A stretch of 64,000 bases of DNA from Mycobacterium sp. (GCF_004298145.1 NZ_SCRH01000045.1:124001-188000), one strand, 5' to 3'; shown: positions 9,095 to 18,391, numbered from the stretch's first letter. Numbers and translations: made by a program. The notes: a model not told the origin generated them from the letters alone.

Positions 9095-10234
9095 CTAGCG
9101 TAAACCCAGTGATCCGCTGATGATCTCGCGCTGAATCTCGTTGGTGCCGGCGTAGATTGGCAACACCAGTGAATGACGCACGTGGCTTTCCATGTCGTAC
9201 TCGGTCGCGTAGCCGTAGCCACCCATCATCTGCATGCCCTCGAGCGCGATGCGTTTGGCGACTTCGGAAGTCTTGATCTTGGCCATCGATGTCATCCGCG
9301 TTGTGACCGGGTCCGCACCGCGTTCGAGTCGTGCTGCGACCTCATAGGTGAGCAGACGTGCGCATTCGAGCTCGGTCGCGAGGTCCGCGATGCGATGGCG
9401 CAGTGCCTGAAACGTGCCGATCGCCTTGCCGAACTGCTTGCGCTCCTTGACGTATGCGATGGTGTCGTCCAGGGCGCGTTGGCCGATACCGAGACCGACC
9501 GCCGCGCCGAGCAGCCGCTCGCCATCGAGGCCGGCCATGATCTGCGGGAAGCCGCGCCCGATCTCGCCGACGACGTTCTCGGCGGGCACGAAGCAGTCGG
9601 TGAAGAAGACGTCGTTGACTTCGCGACCACCCAGCGTCGAGATACGCCGCGTTTCGACACCTTCACTGTCGCGGGGCACTTCGAGAATGGTCAGGCCCGC
9701 ATGGGGCTTGTCGTCGCGGCTGGTTCGCGCCACCAACAGGATTCGCCCGGCCCGGTGTGCGTACGAGCACCATGTCTTCTGCCCGTTGAGAACATAGCCG
9801 TCACCGACGGCGTCCGCCCGGCACGTGATCGCCGCGACATCCGATCCCGCCCCCGGCTCGGAGATGGAAATCGACATGATCTCGCCGTTGGCGATCGCGG
9901 ACAGCGCCTCGCGCTTTTGTTCTTCGGAGCCGAAACGCTTATAGCAGCCGGCGACGGTGTTCGTCGGGCCGAGCGCCTTGACAGGAGCAAGGCCGCGCCA
10001 CAGCTCCTCGAACAAGATCGTCTGCTCTACGTACGTTCCATCGGACCCGCCGTATTCCTCCGGGATCGCGATGCCCAGCCATCCGAGCTCGGCGAGTTTC
10101 TTGTAGAGGACCGCGGACTGATCTTCCTCGTCGGGGTCGAGCAATGCCTCCCGTTGTTCCCGCGTGCCGCATTCGCGTGCACAGAAATCGCGAACCGCCT
10201 GTTGAAAATCCTGCTGCTCGACGGTGAGACTCAT
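9095..10234 (-). CDS. Acyl-CoA dehydrogenase (FadE type), canonical catalytic Glu position is Ala
   Basis: The 379-residue acyl-CoA dehydrogenase starts MSLTVEQQDFQQAVRDFCAR. It has the FAD-contact motif ISEPGAGSDVAA near residue 125, a middle beta domain, and a C-terminal helical domain (GMQMMGGYGYATEYDMESHVR). In medium-chain enzymes the base is the Glu of IYEGT; here the stretch reads IYAGTNEIQ, with Ala at residue 362. The base may lie elsewhere, as in LCAD/IVD, or be supplied by the partner encoded next door. Its ATG overlaps the stop of the FadE at 10231. Heteromeric FadE pairs are known from mycobacterial steroid degradation. Confidence 0.9.
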   Translation of the reverse strand: MSLTVEQQDFQQAVRDFCARECGTREQREALLDPDEEDQSAVLYKKLAELGWLGIAIPEEYGGSDGTYVEQTILFEELWRGLAPVKALGPTNTVAGCYKRFGSEEQKREALSAIANGEIMSISISEPGAGSDVAAITCRADAVGDGYVLNGQKTWCSYAHRAGRILLVARTSRDDKPHAGLTILEVPRDSEGVETRRISTLGGREVNDVFFTDCFVPAENVVGEIGRGFPQIMAGLDGERLLGAAVGLGIGQRALDDTIAYVKERKQFGKAIGTFQALRHRIADLATELECARLLTYEVAARLERGADPVTTRMTSMAKIKTSEVAKRIALEGMQMMGGYGYATEYDMESHVRHSLVLPIYAGTNEIQREIISGSLGLR

Positions 10235-11394
10235 GCTTGCGGGAATCTTCGGTCGGGAAACAGCCCCGCGGCAACGCCGTTGCGCAGCACGGCCGGCGCG
10301 CCCCCGGCCACGACATTGGTTACACAGTCCCGATGAATCCGTTGAATCGGGTAATCGGTGGTCACGCCGTAGCCACCGTGCAGTTCCATTGCCTTGAGGG
10401 TGATCTGCGGACCAGCCGTGGCGCCGAACAGCTTGGCCTGGGTAACGTCCGCGAGCTTCGGGAATCGACCCTCGATCGCCGAGGAAGCTGCCCTGTACGC
10501 GAGTAGTCGGAGCGCCTCGATCTGCACCCACATATCGGCCAACGAGTGATAGACGGCCTGAAAGTCGATGATCTGCTTCCCGAACGCTTCGCGCTGCTGG
10601 GTGTATTTGGCGGCCTCGTCATACGCGGCCTGACTGAAGCCCAGCCAGAATCCACAATTGTGCAGGCGCTCGAGGTTGAACGCCGTCATCAACCGGGCGA
10701 ACTGGCCGGGGCCGACGATGATGTTCTCGGCGGGCACCCGGACCTCGCGTAGCACCATGTCGCCGTGATGGATACCGCGATCACCGATATAGACCGGACC
10801 GCGTTGAACCTCCACGCCGGGCATCGAGCTCTCCACCACGACCGCGCCTATTCCCTTGGCGCCGGGCACGTCGTCGAAGCGTACGAAGGTCGCGTTGAGG
10901 TCGTTGACGTTCGACCCGGTCAGGAAGCTCTTGGTGCCGTTGAGGATCAAGTCATCGCCATCGCGGACCGCGGTGGTGGTCAGATGTGTCAGCGCCGATC
11001 CGGCTTCCGGTTCGGTGAGCGCGATGTTGCATGCGCGACGGCCCGCGACGATGTCGTGCAGATACTTCTCTCGCACGGCATCGCCACCGAGCAAAAACAT
11101 CGATGGCCCCGGACCGCTGGTACAGAACACCGGCTCGGGCGGCAGCCAGGACTGCGCATACCGGAACAACGCCTCCACCACGATCAGGTACTCCACGGCG
11201 CCGCCGCCCTGACCGCCGTACTCGGTTGGCATCGCGACACCGAAAAGTCCTTCAGCGCCAACACGTTCGAAGATTTCACGGTAGGGCGCCTCGTCGGACT
11301 CGTCCCATTCCCGGGCCTCGTCGACGAAGGATCGGCCGAGCTTCTCAGCGCGGGCCTGCAGGTCCTGTTGCTTCGGGGTCAGGGTGAAGTCCAT
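10231..11394 (-). CDS. Acyl-CoA dehydrogenase (FadE type), partner of the adjacent FadE
   Basis: The 387-residue acyl-CoA dehydrogenase begins MDFTLTPKQQDLQARAEKLG. It carries the ALTEPEAGSALTHLTT flavin motif, an NGTKSFLTGSNVNDL segment, and the C-terminus MELHGGYGVTTDYPIQRIHRD followed by GGAPAVLRNGVA, in place of the usual YEGT-NEI motif. The start is 2 nt from the FadD stop (11397), and its own stop overlaps the next FadE by ATGA. It is likely to form an alpha2-beta2 enzyme with the 9095-10234 product (inference from pairing and divergent catalytic motifs). Confidence 0.9.
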   Translation of the reverse strand: MDFTLTPKQQDLQARAEKLGRSFVDEAREWDESDEAPYREIFERVGAEGLFGVAMPTEYGGQGGGAVEYLIVVEALFRYAQSWLPPEPVFCTSGPGPSMFLLGGDAVREKYLHDIVAGRRACNIALTEPEAGSALTHLTTTAVRDGDDLILNGTKSFLTGSNVNDLNATFVRFDDVPGAKGIGAVVVESSMPGVEVQRGPVYIGDRGIHHGDMVLREVRVPAENIIVGPGQFARLMTAFNLERLHNCGFWLGFSQAAYDEAAKYTQQREAFGKQIIDFQAVYHSLADMWVQIEALRLLAYRAASSAIEGRFPKLADVTQAKLFGATAGPQITLKAMELHGGYGVTTDYPIQRIHRDCVTNVVAGGAPAVLRNGVAAGLFPDRRFPQA

Positions 11395-11396
11395 TG

Positions 11397-12971
11397 CTAG
11401 CGACGCTCCTGTTTTGCGACGGTCAGTTCCATTGCTTCGAAGTCCCATGTTTGGGCGGTGTTTCCGGCTGCGCGCAATTTGTGTTTCAACACGCGGCCGA
11501 CGCCGTTGCGGGGGAGGGCGTCGAGGAAGTCGACATAGCGAGGGATGGCGAAGTAGGGGAGATTGTTCTTGAAGAAGTCGAACAGGTCGGCCGGTGTGAT
11601 CGGCGAGCTGGCGGCAATGCAGGCCTTGATGTCATCTTCGCCGAGGTCGGATGGGACGGCGACCACCGCCGACTCGACGATCGTCGGATGGGCATCGATG
11701 GCCTGTTCGAGTTCGAAGCTCGAGATGTTCTCGCCGCGGCGGCGCAGGCTGTCCTTCTTGCGGTCGATGAACGCGAACGCTCCACTGGGAAGGCGCCGGC
11801 CGTAGTCACCCGTGTGATACCACAGGCCACGGAAGGCCTCGAGGGTCGCCGTGGTGTCGTCGAAGTACCCGTCGAACATGGCGTACGGCGTCTTGGGGCG
11901 CAGGCAGATCTCGCCCGTTGCCTCGCCGTCAAGCACGTAGCCTTCGTCGTCGAGTAGGGCAACATCGAGGTCTGGCGCGCCGATGCCGCACCCGTTCGGG
12001 TCACGGCGGTCCGACGAGAGCGGCGTCAATGTGGTTGGCATGCACTCGGTTTGGCCGAAGACGTCGACCCAGGGATCGACGCCGAAGCGGTCGCGGAAGA
12101 CTGCCTGAGATTCCAGCGAAAGCGGTGCGCACATGATCCTGGTGACCTTGTGGTCGCGGTCGGTCGGGGATGGTTCGGTCGCCAGAATTGCGGCGCCCAT
12201 CGCCCCGACGGCGATCATCAGCGTCGCGCCGACTTCCCTCGCGCGCGGAAAGTACGCGCGGGCGCTGAAGGTGCCTTGCAGGTAGGCCGGTATGCCGTAG
12301 ACCAGCGGCAGTGTCACGGTGACCAGCCGAGCCCCGGCGTGGAACAAAGGCAGTCCGGCGAACAGAACGTCGTTCTCGGTGACCTCGAGCGCGGCACCGA
12401 TGAGTTCCCCGCTTCGGCAGTAATAGCCGTGGGTGGCGACGCATCCTTTGGGCAATCCGGTGGTGCCGGAGGTGTAGAGAATCGACATCGTGTCGGCCGC
12501 GGTCAGCTCCACCGGTGGCGGCGTGTCACCGTGGTCGAACAAACTGGCATAGGGAACTTCGTCGTCTTGTGCCTCATCGAGCATGATCACTGCCCGCAGG
12601 TCGGGTAGCTGGCTCCGCAGCGGAGCCACCGCCTCGCGACCGGCGGCATCGGTGACCAGGATGGCCGACCGGGACTGGCGTAGCTGATGAAGTAGAAACT
12701 CGCCCTTCAGGTATGCGTTCAACGGCACCTGGGCCGCCCCGGTCTTCGCCGCCCCGTAGAAGATCTCGAGTAACTCGACACGGTTGGGGGCAAGCATCGC
12801 GACCTGCTCACCCGGGTGGGCGCCCAGCTGAGCCAACCCGGCCGCGAGCGCGTCCGACCGGCGGTTCATCTCGGCGTAGGTGAAAACGTGCTCGTCCATG
12901 GCGCAACAGACGCCGTCGGGTGTGCTCGAGGCGCGTGCGCGCAAGATGTTGCCGATGGCGTCACGAACCAT
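11397..12971 (-). CDS. Fatty-acyl-CoA ligase (FadD, ANL superfamily)
   Basis: The 524-residue adenylate-forming enzyme has the P-loop-like motif YTSGTTGLPKG at residues 166-176, a YHTGDYGRRLPSG motif (A7), and RKKDSLRRRGENIS (A8 hinge). This set is typical of acyl-CoA or aryl-CoA ligases that activate a carboxylate with ATP and CoA. The ATG at 12971 is chosen because GGGAGG lies 5 nt upstream; an in-frame extension to 12995 lacks a site. It heads the FadD-FadE-FadE-LLM operon. The long 457-bp region upstream carries a sigma-A-like promoter on this strand. Confidence 0.92.
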   Translation of the reverse strand: MVRDAIGNILRARASSTPDGVCCAMDEHVFTYAEMNRRSDALAAGLAQLGAHPGEQVAMLAPNRVELLEIFYGAAKTGAAQVPLNAYLKGEFLLHQLRQSRSAILVTDAAGREAVAPLRSQLPDLRAVIMLDEAQDDEVPYASLFDHGDTPPPVELTAADTMSILYTSGTTGLPKGCVATHGYYCRSGELIGAALEVTENDVLFAGLPLFHAGARLVTVTLPLVYGIPAYLQGTFSARAYFPRAREVGATLMIAVGAMGAAILATEPSPTDRDHKVTRIMCAPLSLESQAVFRDRFGVDPWVDVFGQTECMPTTLTPLSSDRRDPNGCGIGAPDLDVALLDDEGYVLDGEATGEICLRPKTPYAMFDGYFDDTTATLEAFRGLWYHTGDYGRRLPSGAFAFIDRKKDSLRRRGENISSFELEQAIDAHPTIVESAVVAVPSDLGEDDIKACIAASSPITPADLFDFFKNNLPYFAIPRYVDFLDALPRNGVGRVLKHKLRAAGNTAQTWDFEAMELTVAKQERR

Positions 12972-13181
12972 TTCGGCCTCCCAATGACGGACCACTCACC
13001 GGTGGGGCAGCGATGGTGCAAGCTCGACTCAGTTGTTCGTGCATGTCTTCCATTTTGAGCGATGCGTTAACGTTTATTTACGGGTTTTCGGTCGCGGTGT
13101 TGAGCCGTTTGGGTCGCCCCCGAGCTGACTGACCGTCCGTGCCGACTGCCCCGACTCATCCGCATCCGCGATTATTTTGAG

Positions 13182-13210
13182 ACAGTACGGCTATAAATTC
13201 TATCTGTCAA
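13182..13210 (-). promoter_or_regulatory. Sigma-A-like promoter in a conserved inverted-repeat element
   Basis: Read on the minus strand, TTGACA (13210-13205), a 17-nt spacer and TACTGT (13187-13182) form a good -35/-10 pair directed at FadD (start 12971). The surrounding sequence is TTATTTTGAGACA...CTATAAAT...TGTCAAC. It closely matches a second element at 39094-39133 upstream of a FAD-I gene. The arms GACAG/CTGTC here change to GACAC/GTGTC there, keeping the dyad. Confidence 0.6.
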
Positions 13211-13309
13211 CGGTGCCATGGCATCTGGTTGTCGCGGGCGGGCGCTGTTGGGCATACCCAGACAGCGATGGGCGGGATCGGGAAGGGTGGCCGCTGTGCC
13301 ACGGTCAAA

Positions 13310-13325
13310 TGTGATGCGGATCACA
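13310..13325. promoter_or_regulatory. CRP/cAMP-receptor-type binding site
   Basis: TGTGATGCGGATCACA matches the TGTGA-N6-TCACA consensus of E. coli CRP and of the mycobacterial CRP (Rv3676 type) in every fixed position. It lies 103 nt before the P450 start. Candidate -10 boxes TATTAT (13332) and TATACA (13340) follow closely, so the site would overlap or adjoin the -35 region. It could activate or repress. Confidence 0.65.
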
Positions 13326-13428
13326 TACAGGTATTATTGTATACATGTGCGATAGCGCGTCGCAGAAAGGCTGACCGGGCTTAAAATTTAACCCTGATTA
13401 ACCGCGGCCACCAGTTCCAGGAGCGTTC

Positions 13429-14592
13429 ATGCAAGAAGTCTGCCCCGCGCTACCGGCGCTGGAAACCCTGCCGTTCGCTCACGACCGCGACGCGGCCTGG
13501 CACATGCTGTTGGCGCCGGGCAAGGTCGCGGTGTCCGATGCGGGCGTGTACTTCCTCAGCGGCGCCGATGTCGTCGAGCAGGCGGCCACCAAACCGCAAC
13601 TGTTCTCCTCCAAGGGCGCGTTCGATCTGGTTGGAAGCCCTTTCCCCATGGTGCCGATCGCCTTTGATCCGCCCGACCACACCCGTTTTCGGCGGATTCT
13701 GGATAGGTTTTTCGGCCCGCGCCGCATGGCCGAGCGGGCACCCGAGTTGCGCAGACAAGTGGGCGAGCTCATCGACCGGATCCAGGCATCCGGTGACAGC
13801 TCCGAGGTCATGGGCGCGCTCGCCGTCCCCTTTCCGTCCCAGGTCTTTCTGACGCTGTTCGGTCTGCCGCTCTCCGACCGGGACCTGCTGATCAGCTGGA
13901 AAGATGCGGTTTTGGAATTCTCCGCCGCCGAAGGCGCGACGCCCTCACCGGAAACACTGTCCCGCGGCGCCGAACTGATGAACTATCTGAACCGTCACCT
14001 TGCCGACCGCCGCGGTAGCGCCGGTGACGACTTGCTGAGCCAATTGCTCTGCGACTCGAGCGACGGCGCATTGACAGACGAAGAAATCATCGGATTGTGC
14101 TTCCTGTTCCTCATCGCCGGGCTGGATACCGTCACCGCCGCAGCAGGATTCGCACTGTACGAGCTGGCCCGCGATCCCAGGCTGCGCGCCGGGCTGATCG
14201 ATGACGATGAGGCCGTCACACATTTCATCGAAGAGGTCTTGCGCATCAACCCGCCGGTCCCTTACGTGCCTCGCGTGACCACCGCCGAGGTCGATGTGGC
14301 GGGGGTGACGATCCCTGCGGGATCGACCTGTTGGCTTGGGTTCGGGACCGCCAACCGCGACCCCGAACGCTATCCCGAAGCCGACGTGATCAAGGAAAAG
14401 CGGAGCAATCACTTCACATTCGGTCGCGGCCCGCACCGCTGCCTCGGCTCGCATCTGGCCCGTCTGGAACTCCGCCTGATCATCGAGGAGTGGAATCGCC
14501 GGATTCCGACCTACTCGGTCTTGCGTGAACCTACAGTTGGGTGGCCGTGCGGGACGCTCCACTTCCGCGAGCTGCATTTGCAGGTTCGCTGA
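13429..14592 (+). CDS. Cytochrome P450
   Basis: The 387-residue bacterial soluble P450 has an I-helix oxygen motif AGLDT at residues 230-234, an ExxR pair E269-R272, and a heme loop FGRGPHRCLG with the thiolate Cys at residue 338. It would hydroxylate or otherwise oxidise a hydrophobic substrate using ferredoxin electrons; no ferredoxin gene is nearby. The ATG follows CAGGAG at a 5-nt spacing. It stands alone, converging with the FAD-I gene ending at 14621. A CRP-like site in its promoter region suggests carbon-source or cAMP control. Subfamily not assigned. Confidence 0.93.
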   Translation: MQEVCPALPALETLPFAHDRDAAWHMLLAPGKVAVSDAGVYFLSGADVVEQAATKPQLFSSKGAFDLVGSPFPMVPIAFDPPDHTRFRRILDRFFGPRRMAERAPELRRQVGELIDRIQASGDSSEVMGALAVPFPSQVFLTLFGLPLSDRDLLISWKDAVLEFSAAEGATPSPETLSRGAELMNYLNRHLADRRGSAGDDLLSQLLCDSSDGALTDEEIIGLCFLFLIAGLDTVTAAAGFALYELARDPRLRAGLIDDDEAVTHFIEEVLRINPPVPYVPRVTTAEVDVAGVTIPAGSTCWLGFGTANRDPERYPEADVIKEKRSNHFTFGRGPHRCLGSHLARLELRLIIEEWNRRIPTYSVLREPTVGWPCGTLHFRELHLQVR

Positions 14593-14620
14593 TCAGCTGA
14601 CCACCGTGGCGGGGGAGAAT

Positions 14621-15997
14621 TCAGGAACGCCCGCCAACCAGGATCTGCTGCGGTCGGGGCGCCAGCACAGCGTTCATGATGCGGTTCGCGGCTTCCTGGC
14701 CGCTGACCAAGGCGCCGTTGAGACCAGAGATACGGTCTAGATCGGATGCGAACTGGACACGGGATGTCCAATCGAGGCGCTTCTGGAAATCGGCGATCCG
14801 CGCGAATCGGCCCTTGTCCATCACCGGGACGGATTCGGGCCACCGTGCGACGGCATGTTCTTCGAGAGTGTCTACGACGTTTCCGTAGTAGCAGCGGGCG
14901 CGGCCTATCGCGTATTCCAAGACCTCTTCGTCGCTGAGATCCAGTGTGCGCTCTAGGTATTCGTGCGAGAGCAGGACAGTCAACAGGCCTTTGCCTTCGG
15001 GAGCTCGGCCAGGTGCCTTCGCGTGGTCGGCGATCACCGCGATCGTGTCCGGGTCTTCCTGCGGTGACACCATGTAGTAGGTCGCGGGATCGTTCGGGCG
15101 TTGCGCTAATCCCAGACAGATGCTGCCGAGGCGCCGGTATCGCGTTGTCTCGTATAACGCTCGGTGGTTTTCGTCCATCTGTGGATACATCCCGAGCGCA
15201 TATTGCGCTTGAGTTGCGATCACGCACGCGTCGAACGACTCCGTTTCTTGACTGCCTCCGCTCGCGGGTGTGAAGGTCACTTCCACCGCCGCCCCGGTGT
15301 CTGCGACGTCGGCCACCGGGTGCTGGAGCCGGACGCGAAGTCGACGGGCGAGTTCCTCGGGCAGCCCACTCACTCCGGGGCGGAGGTTGTACATGGTGCT
15401 GACGAGCATGTTGCGTATCGTCCAGAGCAGCAATGCAATCGAGGTATCAGCGTCGTCGGCGACCCAGGTGCTGCTGACCAGCGGCCTGCCGGCCCATTGC
15501 AGCAACTCGTCATTGAGCTCCCGACGGAAATATTCGCGCACGGTTTCGGTGTCCAACTCTGCGACCTGGTCATAGGACTGGTAACCGAGGCTGCCCCTGG
15601 CCTTGAGCATGGGCCGCACCAGCTTCAGGGCCTTCAGCTTGCTGCGCGTTGACAACGCACGGGTGGTCACAGCGGTGCGTAGCAGCTTGCCGTAGTCGAG
15701 CAGGTGTTTGTCGCCCTGCTTGGGCATCACACCCCAGACCGGGACTTCGGTGAACAGCGGACCAAGGCCGAGTTCGTAGATCAGATCGATCGATTCACGG
15801 TAGGTGCCGAGGTAGAAAGCAGCGCCCAGGTCCATGACGTAGTCGCCCTTGCGGACCGTCCAGACGCGGCCACCGACCCGGTCCCGCGCTTCGAACATGG
15901 TGACGTCGAATCCGCGCTGTTGGAGTCGATAAGCAGCAGTCAGTCCGGCCAACCCGGCACCGATGACCGCGACGGTTCCCCTGGGTTCGCTTGTCAC
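14621..15997 (-). CDS. FAD-dependent amine-oxidase-like oxidoreductase (FAD-I)
   Basis: The 458-residue flavoprotein has GAGLAG at residues 13-18, FEARDRVGGRVWTVRKGDYV after the second strand, the MDLGAAFYLGTYRES segment, DHAKAPGRAPEGKG, and the C-terminal FQFASDLDRISGLNGALVSG-like FAD motif (VQFASDLDRISGLNG). It is about as similar to the copy at 20215 as paralogues in one operon tend to be. The GTG start lies 6 nt from the stop of the family C gene at 16004. It is the last gene of the long leftward operon that begins with AveC at 22691. Confidence 0.87.
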   Translation of the reverse strand: MTSEPRGTVAVIGAGLAGLTAAYRLQQRGFDVTMFEARDRVGGRVWTVRKGDYVMDLGAAFYLGTYRESIDLIYELGLGPLFTEVPVWGVMPKQGDKHLLDYGKLLRTAVTTRALSTRSKLKALKLVRPMLKARGSLGYQSYDQVAELDTETVREYFRRELNDELLQWAGRPLVSSTWVADDADTSIALLLWTIRNMLVSTMYNLRPGVSGLPEELARRLRVRLQHPVADVADTGAAVEVTFTPASGGSQETESFDACVIATQAQYALGMYPQMDENHRALYETTRYRRLGSICLGLAQRPNDPATYYMVSPQEDPDTIAVIADHAKAPGRAPEGKGLLTVLLSHEYLERTLDLSDEEVLEYAIGRARCYYGNVVDTLEEHAVARWPESVPVMDKGRFARIADFQKRLDWTSRVQFASDLDRISGLNGALVSGQEAANRIMNAVLAPRPQQILVGGRS

Positions 15998-16003
15998 GTC
16001 GGG

Positions 16004-16774
16004 TCAGGCCAGCTTGGGGCTCGCGAGTTCCGACTTGGTACCGGTGAGCCAGTCGTTGATGCCGGCTTGTCGTTCTGCGCGCTCGTCATCGCCGATGGCT
16101 CGCAGGAGAAGCACGACCATCACGACGAACCAGCAGAAATAGACGCATAGCGGTATCCACCAGGAAAATATTCCGTTCCACGCCAGGGGGCCCGTTTTGA
16201 AGAAGGGGATGATCGCCGCCGGCACCCAGATCATCGAGACCCAGATGTTGAAATAGCCGGCCCAACGCGGAAACACCGGCTTTGCACCCTTGTCGAGCAG
16301 AATCGCGACACCCAGCGATGCGACTTGAATGCAGGCCGACGAGATGATCCCGAGGAACATCAGCCATGCCAGATCATTGAGCATTTGGACGATTTCGGGG
16401 CTCCATTCGTGGAGCCGATACAGTGCGGTCTGCCAGATCGCGAAGGGCACGAGAAACTCGACGCACAATAGCCCGCCGGAGACCAGCTGCGACTCGGCAA
16501 GCACCGACCGTACGCCTTCCATCCGGCGCATCTGGGCGGCGATGACCGAGCAGAACGGCACCAGCAGCGCACAAGAGAACAGGCTGATCACCAGGCCGAG
16601 CCGGATGATGTTGGTGTGCTCGCTGAACTGAGCGACAAGGGCGGCCCGTGATTTGGCAGGGCTTGGCGGAGGAATGAAGTGGCAGAGGAATGCGAACGCC
16701 GTCGCCCAGATGGCAATCATGACCGGACCGCACCAGACGCACAGCCGTTGGGCCGTCACGTTCATCTTGGACAT
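16004..16774 (-). CDS. Family C integral membrane protein
   Basis: The 256-residue protein has about six membrane segments. It shares with the other copies the HFIPPPSPAKSRAALVAQFSE loop, RLGLVISL, PVFPRWAGYFNIW, and the signature FFKTGPLAWNGIFSWWIP. A strong GAGGAGGAAG ribosome site supports the ATG at 16774; an extension to 16819 is unlikely. It lies directly upstream of a FAD-I gene, as at 39319-41354, so family C and FAD-I are repeatedly co-transcribed. Biochemical function unknown. Confidence 0.82.
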   Translation of the reverse strand: MSKMNVTAQRLCVWCGPVMIAIWATAFAFLCHFIPPPSPAKSRAALVAQFSEHTNIIRLGLVISLFSCALLVPFCSVIAAQMRRMEGVRSVLAESQLVSGGLLCVEFLVPFAIWQTALYRLHEWSPEIVQMLNDLAWLMFLGIISSACIQVASLGVAILLDKGAKPVFPRWAGYFNIWVSMIWVPAAIIPFFKTGPLAWNGIFSWWIPLCVYFCWFVVMVVLLLRAIGDDERAERQAGINDWLTGTKSELASPKLA

Positions 16775-16819
16775 CGGTCTTCCTCCTCGTTTAGGTCCAA
16801 TTACCTTGTCGCATCGCAT

Positions 16820-18391
16820 CTATTCGTTGCGCAGCGCGTGCTGGGCGGCCAGCCGCCCCGGCCACCCGACCACCCCGCCCGTCGGGTGCGTGCCGGCGCC
16901 GGTCTGGTAGAGGCCGTTGATGGGGGTGTCGTAGCCGCCGAGGCCGTGTGCCGGACGGTTCTTACCCAGCCGGGTCACCAGCATGTCAACGTGGAAGTAC
17001 GCGCCGGCCGGCGCGGCGAAGCGGCTCTCCAAGTCCTGTGGGGTCGACACGATCCGCCCGATTTCGGTTTCCAGGCCACCGAGGAAACGCAGACCCGATT
17101 TCCAAATCTGTTCGGTGTAGGCGTCTTTGTTGACGTCCCACCCGTTGCTCGGATATCCCGGCACATTCGAATGCAGGTAGAGCACGTCACCCTCGGCCGA
17201 TGCGATCGATCGATCCGGCGCCGACAGGATCGCCATGTACACCGGGGGGGTGTCCACGTTGACGCCTCGCTTCATCGCGTACATCTGCTCGATGTGGTCT
17301 TCGAGGGTCCCGGTCATGAAGGTGGTGGTGCGGATGTCCTCCCCATCCCGCTTGGCCCGGGCCGCTTCGGCTTTGGGGTAGCCGATGCGGCCCGCGGTGG
17401 CAACGTCGATCTTGAAGGCGGCGGCGTTGACCGAGTTCGCCGGGATGAGCGAGACCTTGTTGCGCTGTTCGCGGCTCAACAGTTGTTGCGGGACCAGCTT
17501 GCCCAGGGTGACTTGTGCCGCGGCGTTCGAGACGACCCCGCGGCGGGCCCGCAGCTCGGTACCGTCATCGAGCAACACGCCGCTGGCGCGCCCGGCGTCG
17601 ATCACGATCTGCTTGACCCCATTGCCCAGCCGCACGACCCCGCCGTGGCTCTCCAGCTTGCCTTTGAACGCCTCGACGAGGTTCGTCATGCCGCCACGGG
17701 GTCGCTGGACGCCGAGGTGGCGGTGCACCCCGGCGAAGCCCAGGAAGTAGGCGCCCGAGCCGATGGCATCTGCCGGGCCCACCATCGACGACCAATAGGC
17801 CCACAGGCCACGCATGGCGTCAGACTCGAAGGTCTCTGAAATGAGTTCGAAGACGTTGAGGGACAGCATGCTGCCGATGAAGCGGCGGGTGGCCTTGTCG
17901 GGGCGGTGCCGCAGTAGGTACTTGGCGAAGTCAAGCTTTCCCCACGCGGACGGGTCCTGGACGGTGAGGATGTCGATGAGATCCATGATCCAGTCGATCG
18001 GTCCCCGAAGCTGCTCGTAGGTGCGGGCGTCCTTGGGGGAGAAGTACCGGATGTCGTCGAGGGTGCGCGCGAAGTCGCCCCACAGCAGCAGTGTGTCACC
18101 GTCTTCGTTCATCCAGCCGTACGGGTGCGCGAGAGGGACTGTGTCATAACCGAAGTCGGCCAGCCGCATCTCGCGGGCCAGCGGCGTCTGGGCCATGAAA
18201 AGGTCATCCATCGCCCCGATGCTGAGCTTGTGCTCCGGCGCATCCTGCAGGTACGGATAGCTGGCCGAAAGACCGCCCAGCACCGGCAGTCGTTCGATGA
18301 CACACACGGAGCGGCCCTGCTCGGCAAGGGTCGCCGCCGCGCAGAGTCCGTTGTGCCCCGCACCTACCACGATGTAATCGAACGTTTCCAT
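16820..18391 (-). CDS. Phytoene-desaturase/CrtI-like FAD oxidoreductase (FAD-II)
   Basis: The 523-residue protein has GAGHNG at residues 10-15, an LGGLSASYPY segment after the ADP-binding strand, and the C-terminal motif TGAGTHPTGGVVGWPGR typical of CrtI and PYROXD2-like enzymes. Members desaturate or isomerise long isoprenoid or other lipid chains at the membrane; the substrate is unknown here. It follows the two family B genes with a 98-nt gap. A perfect AACGATCGTT palindrome lies 106 nt upstream, inside the 3-prime end of the family B gene. It may therefore have its own promoter within the operon. Confidence 0.88.
   Translation of the reverse strand: METFDYIVVGAGHNGLCAAATLAEQGRSVCVIERLPVLGGLSASYPYLQDAPEHKLSIGAMDDLFMAQTPLAREMRLADFGYDTVPLAHPYGWMNEDGDTLLLWGDFARTLDDIRYFSPKDARTYEQLRGPIDWIMDLIDILTVQDPSAWGKLDFAKYLLRHRPDKATRRFIGSMLSLNVFELISETFESDAMRGLWAYWSSMVGPADAIGSGAYFLGFAGVHRHLGVQRPRGGMTNLVEAFKGKLESHGGVVRLGNGVKQIVIDAGRASGVLLDDGTELRARRGVVSNAAAQVTLGKLVPQQLLSREQRNKVSLIPANSVNAAAFKIDVATAGRIGYPKAEAARAKRDGEDIRTTTFMTGTLEDHIEQMYAMKRGVNVDTPPVYMAILSAPDRSIASAEGDVLYLHSNVPGYPSNGWDVNKDAYTEQIWKSGLRFLGGLETEIGRIVSTPQDLESRFAAPAGAYFHVDMLVTRLGKNRPAHGLGGYDTPINGLYQTGAGTHPTGGVVGWPGRLAAQHALRNE

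Larger units (their letters stand above)
12972..13428. other. Divergent intergenic region between FadD and P450
   Basis: This 457-bp stretch has no credible gene. It holds a degenerate match to the AACGNNCGTT motif (around 13069-13078, two mismatches), the inverted-repeat promoter element at 13172-13210, and the CRP-like site at 13310-13325. AT-rich TTAAAATTTAACC sequence and the P450 ribosome site (CAGGAG, 13418-13423) follow. It appears to be a divergent control region for the leftward FadD operon and the rightward P450. Confidence 0.7.

Noticed and set aside
9173..10336. Long plus-strand open frame of 387 codons opposite the FadE gene
   Set aside because: Antisense shadow of a well-supported acyl-CoA dehydrogenase.
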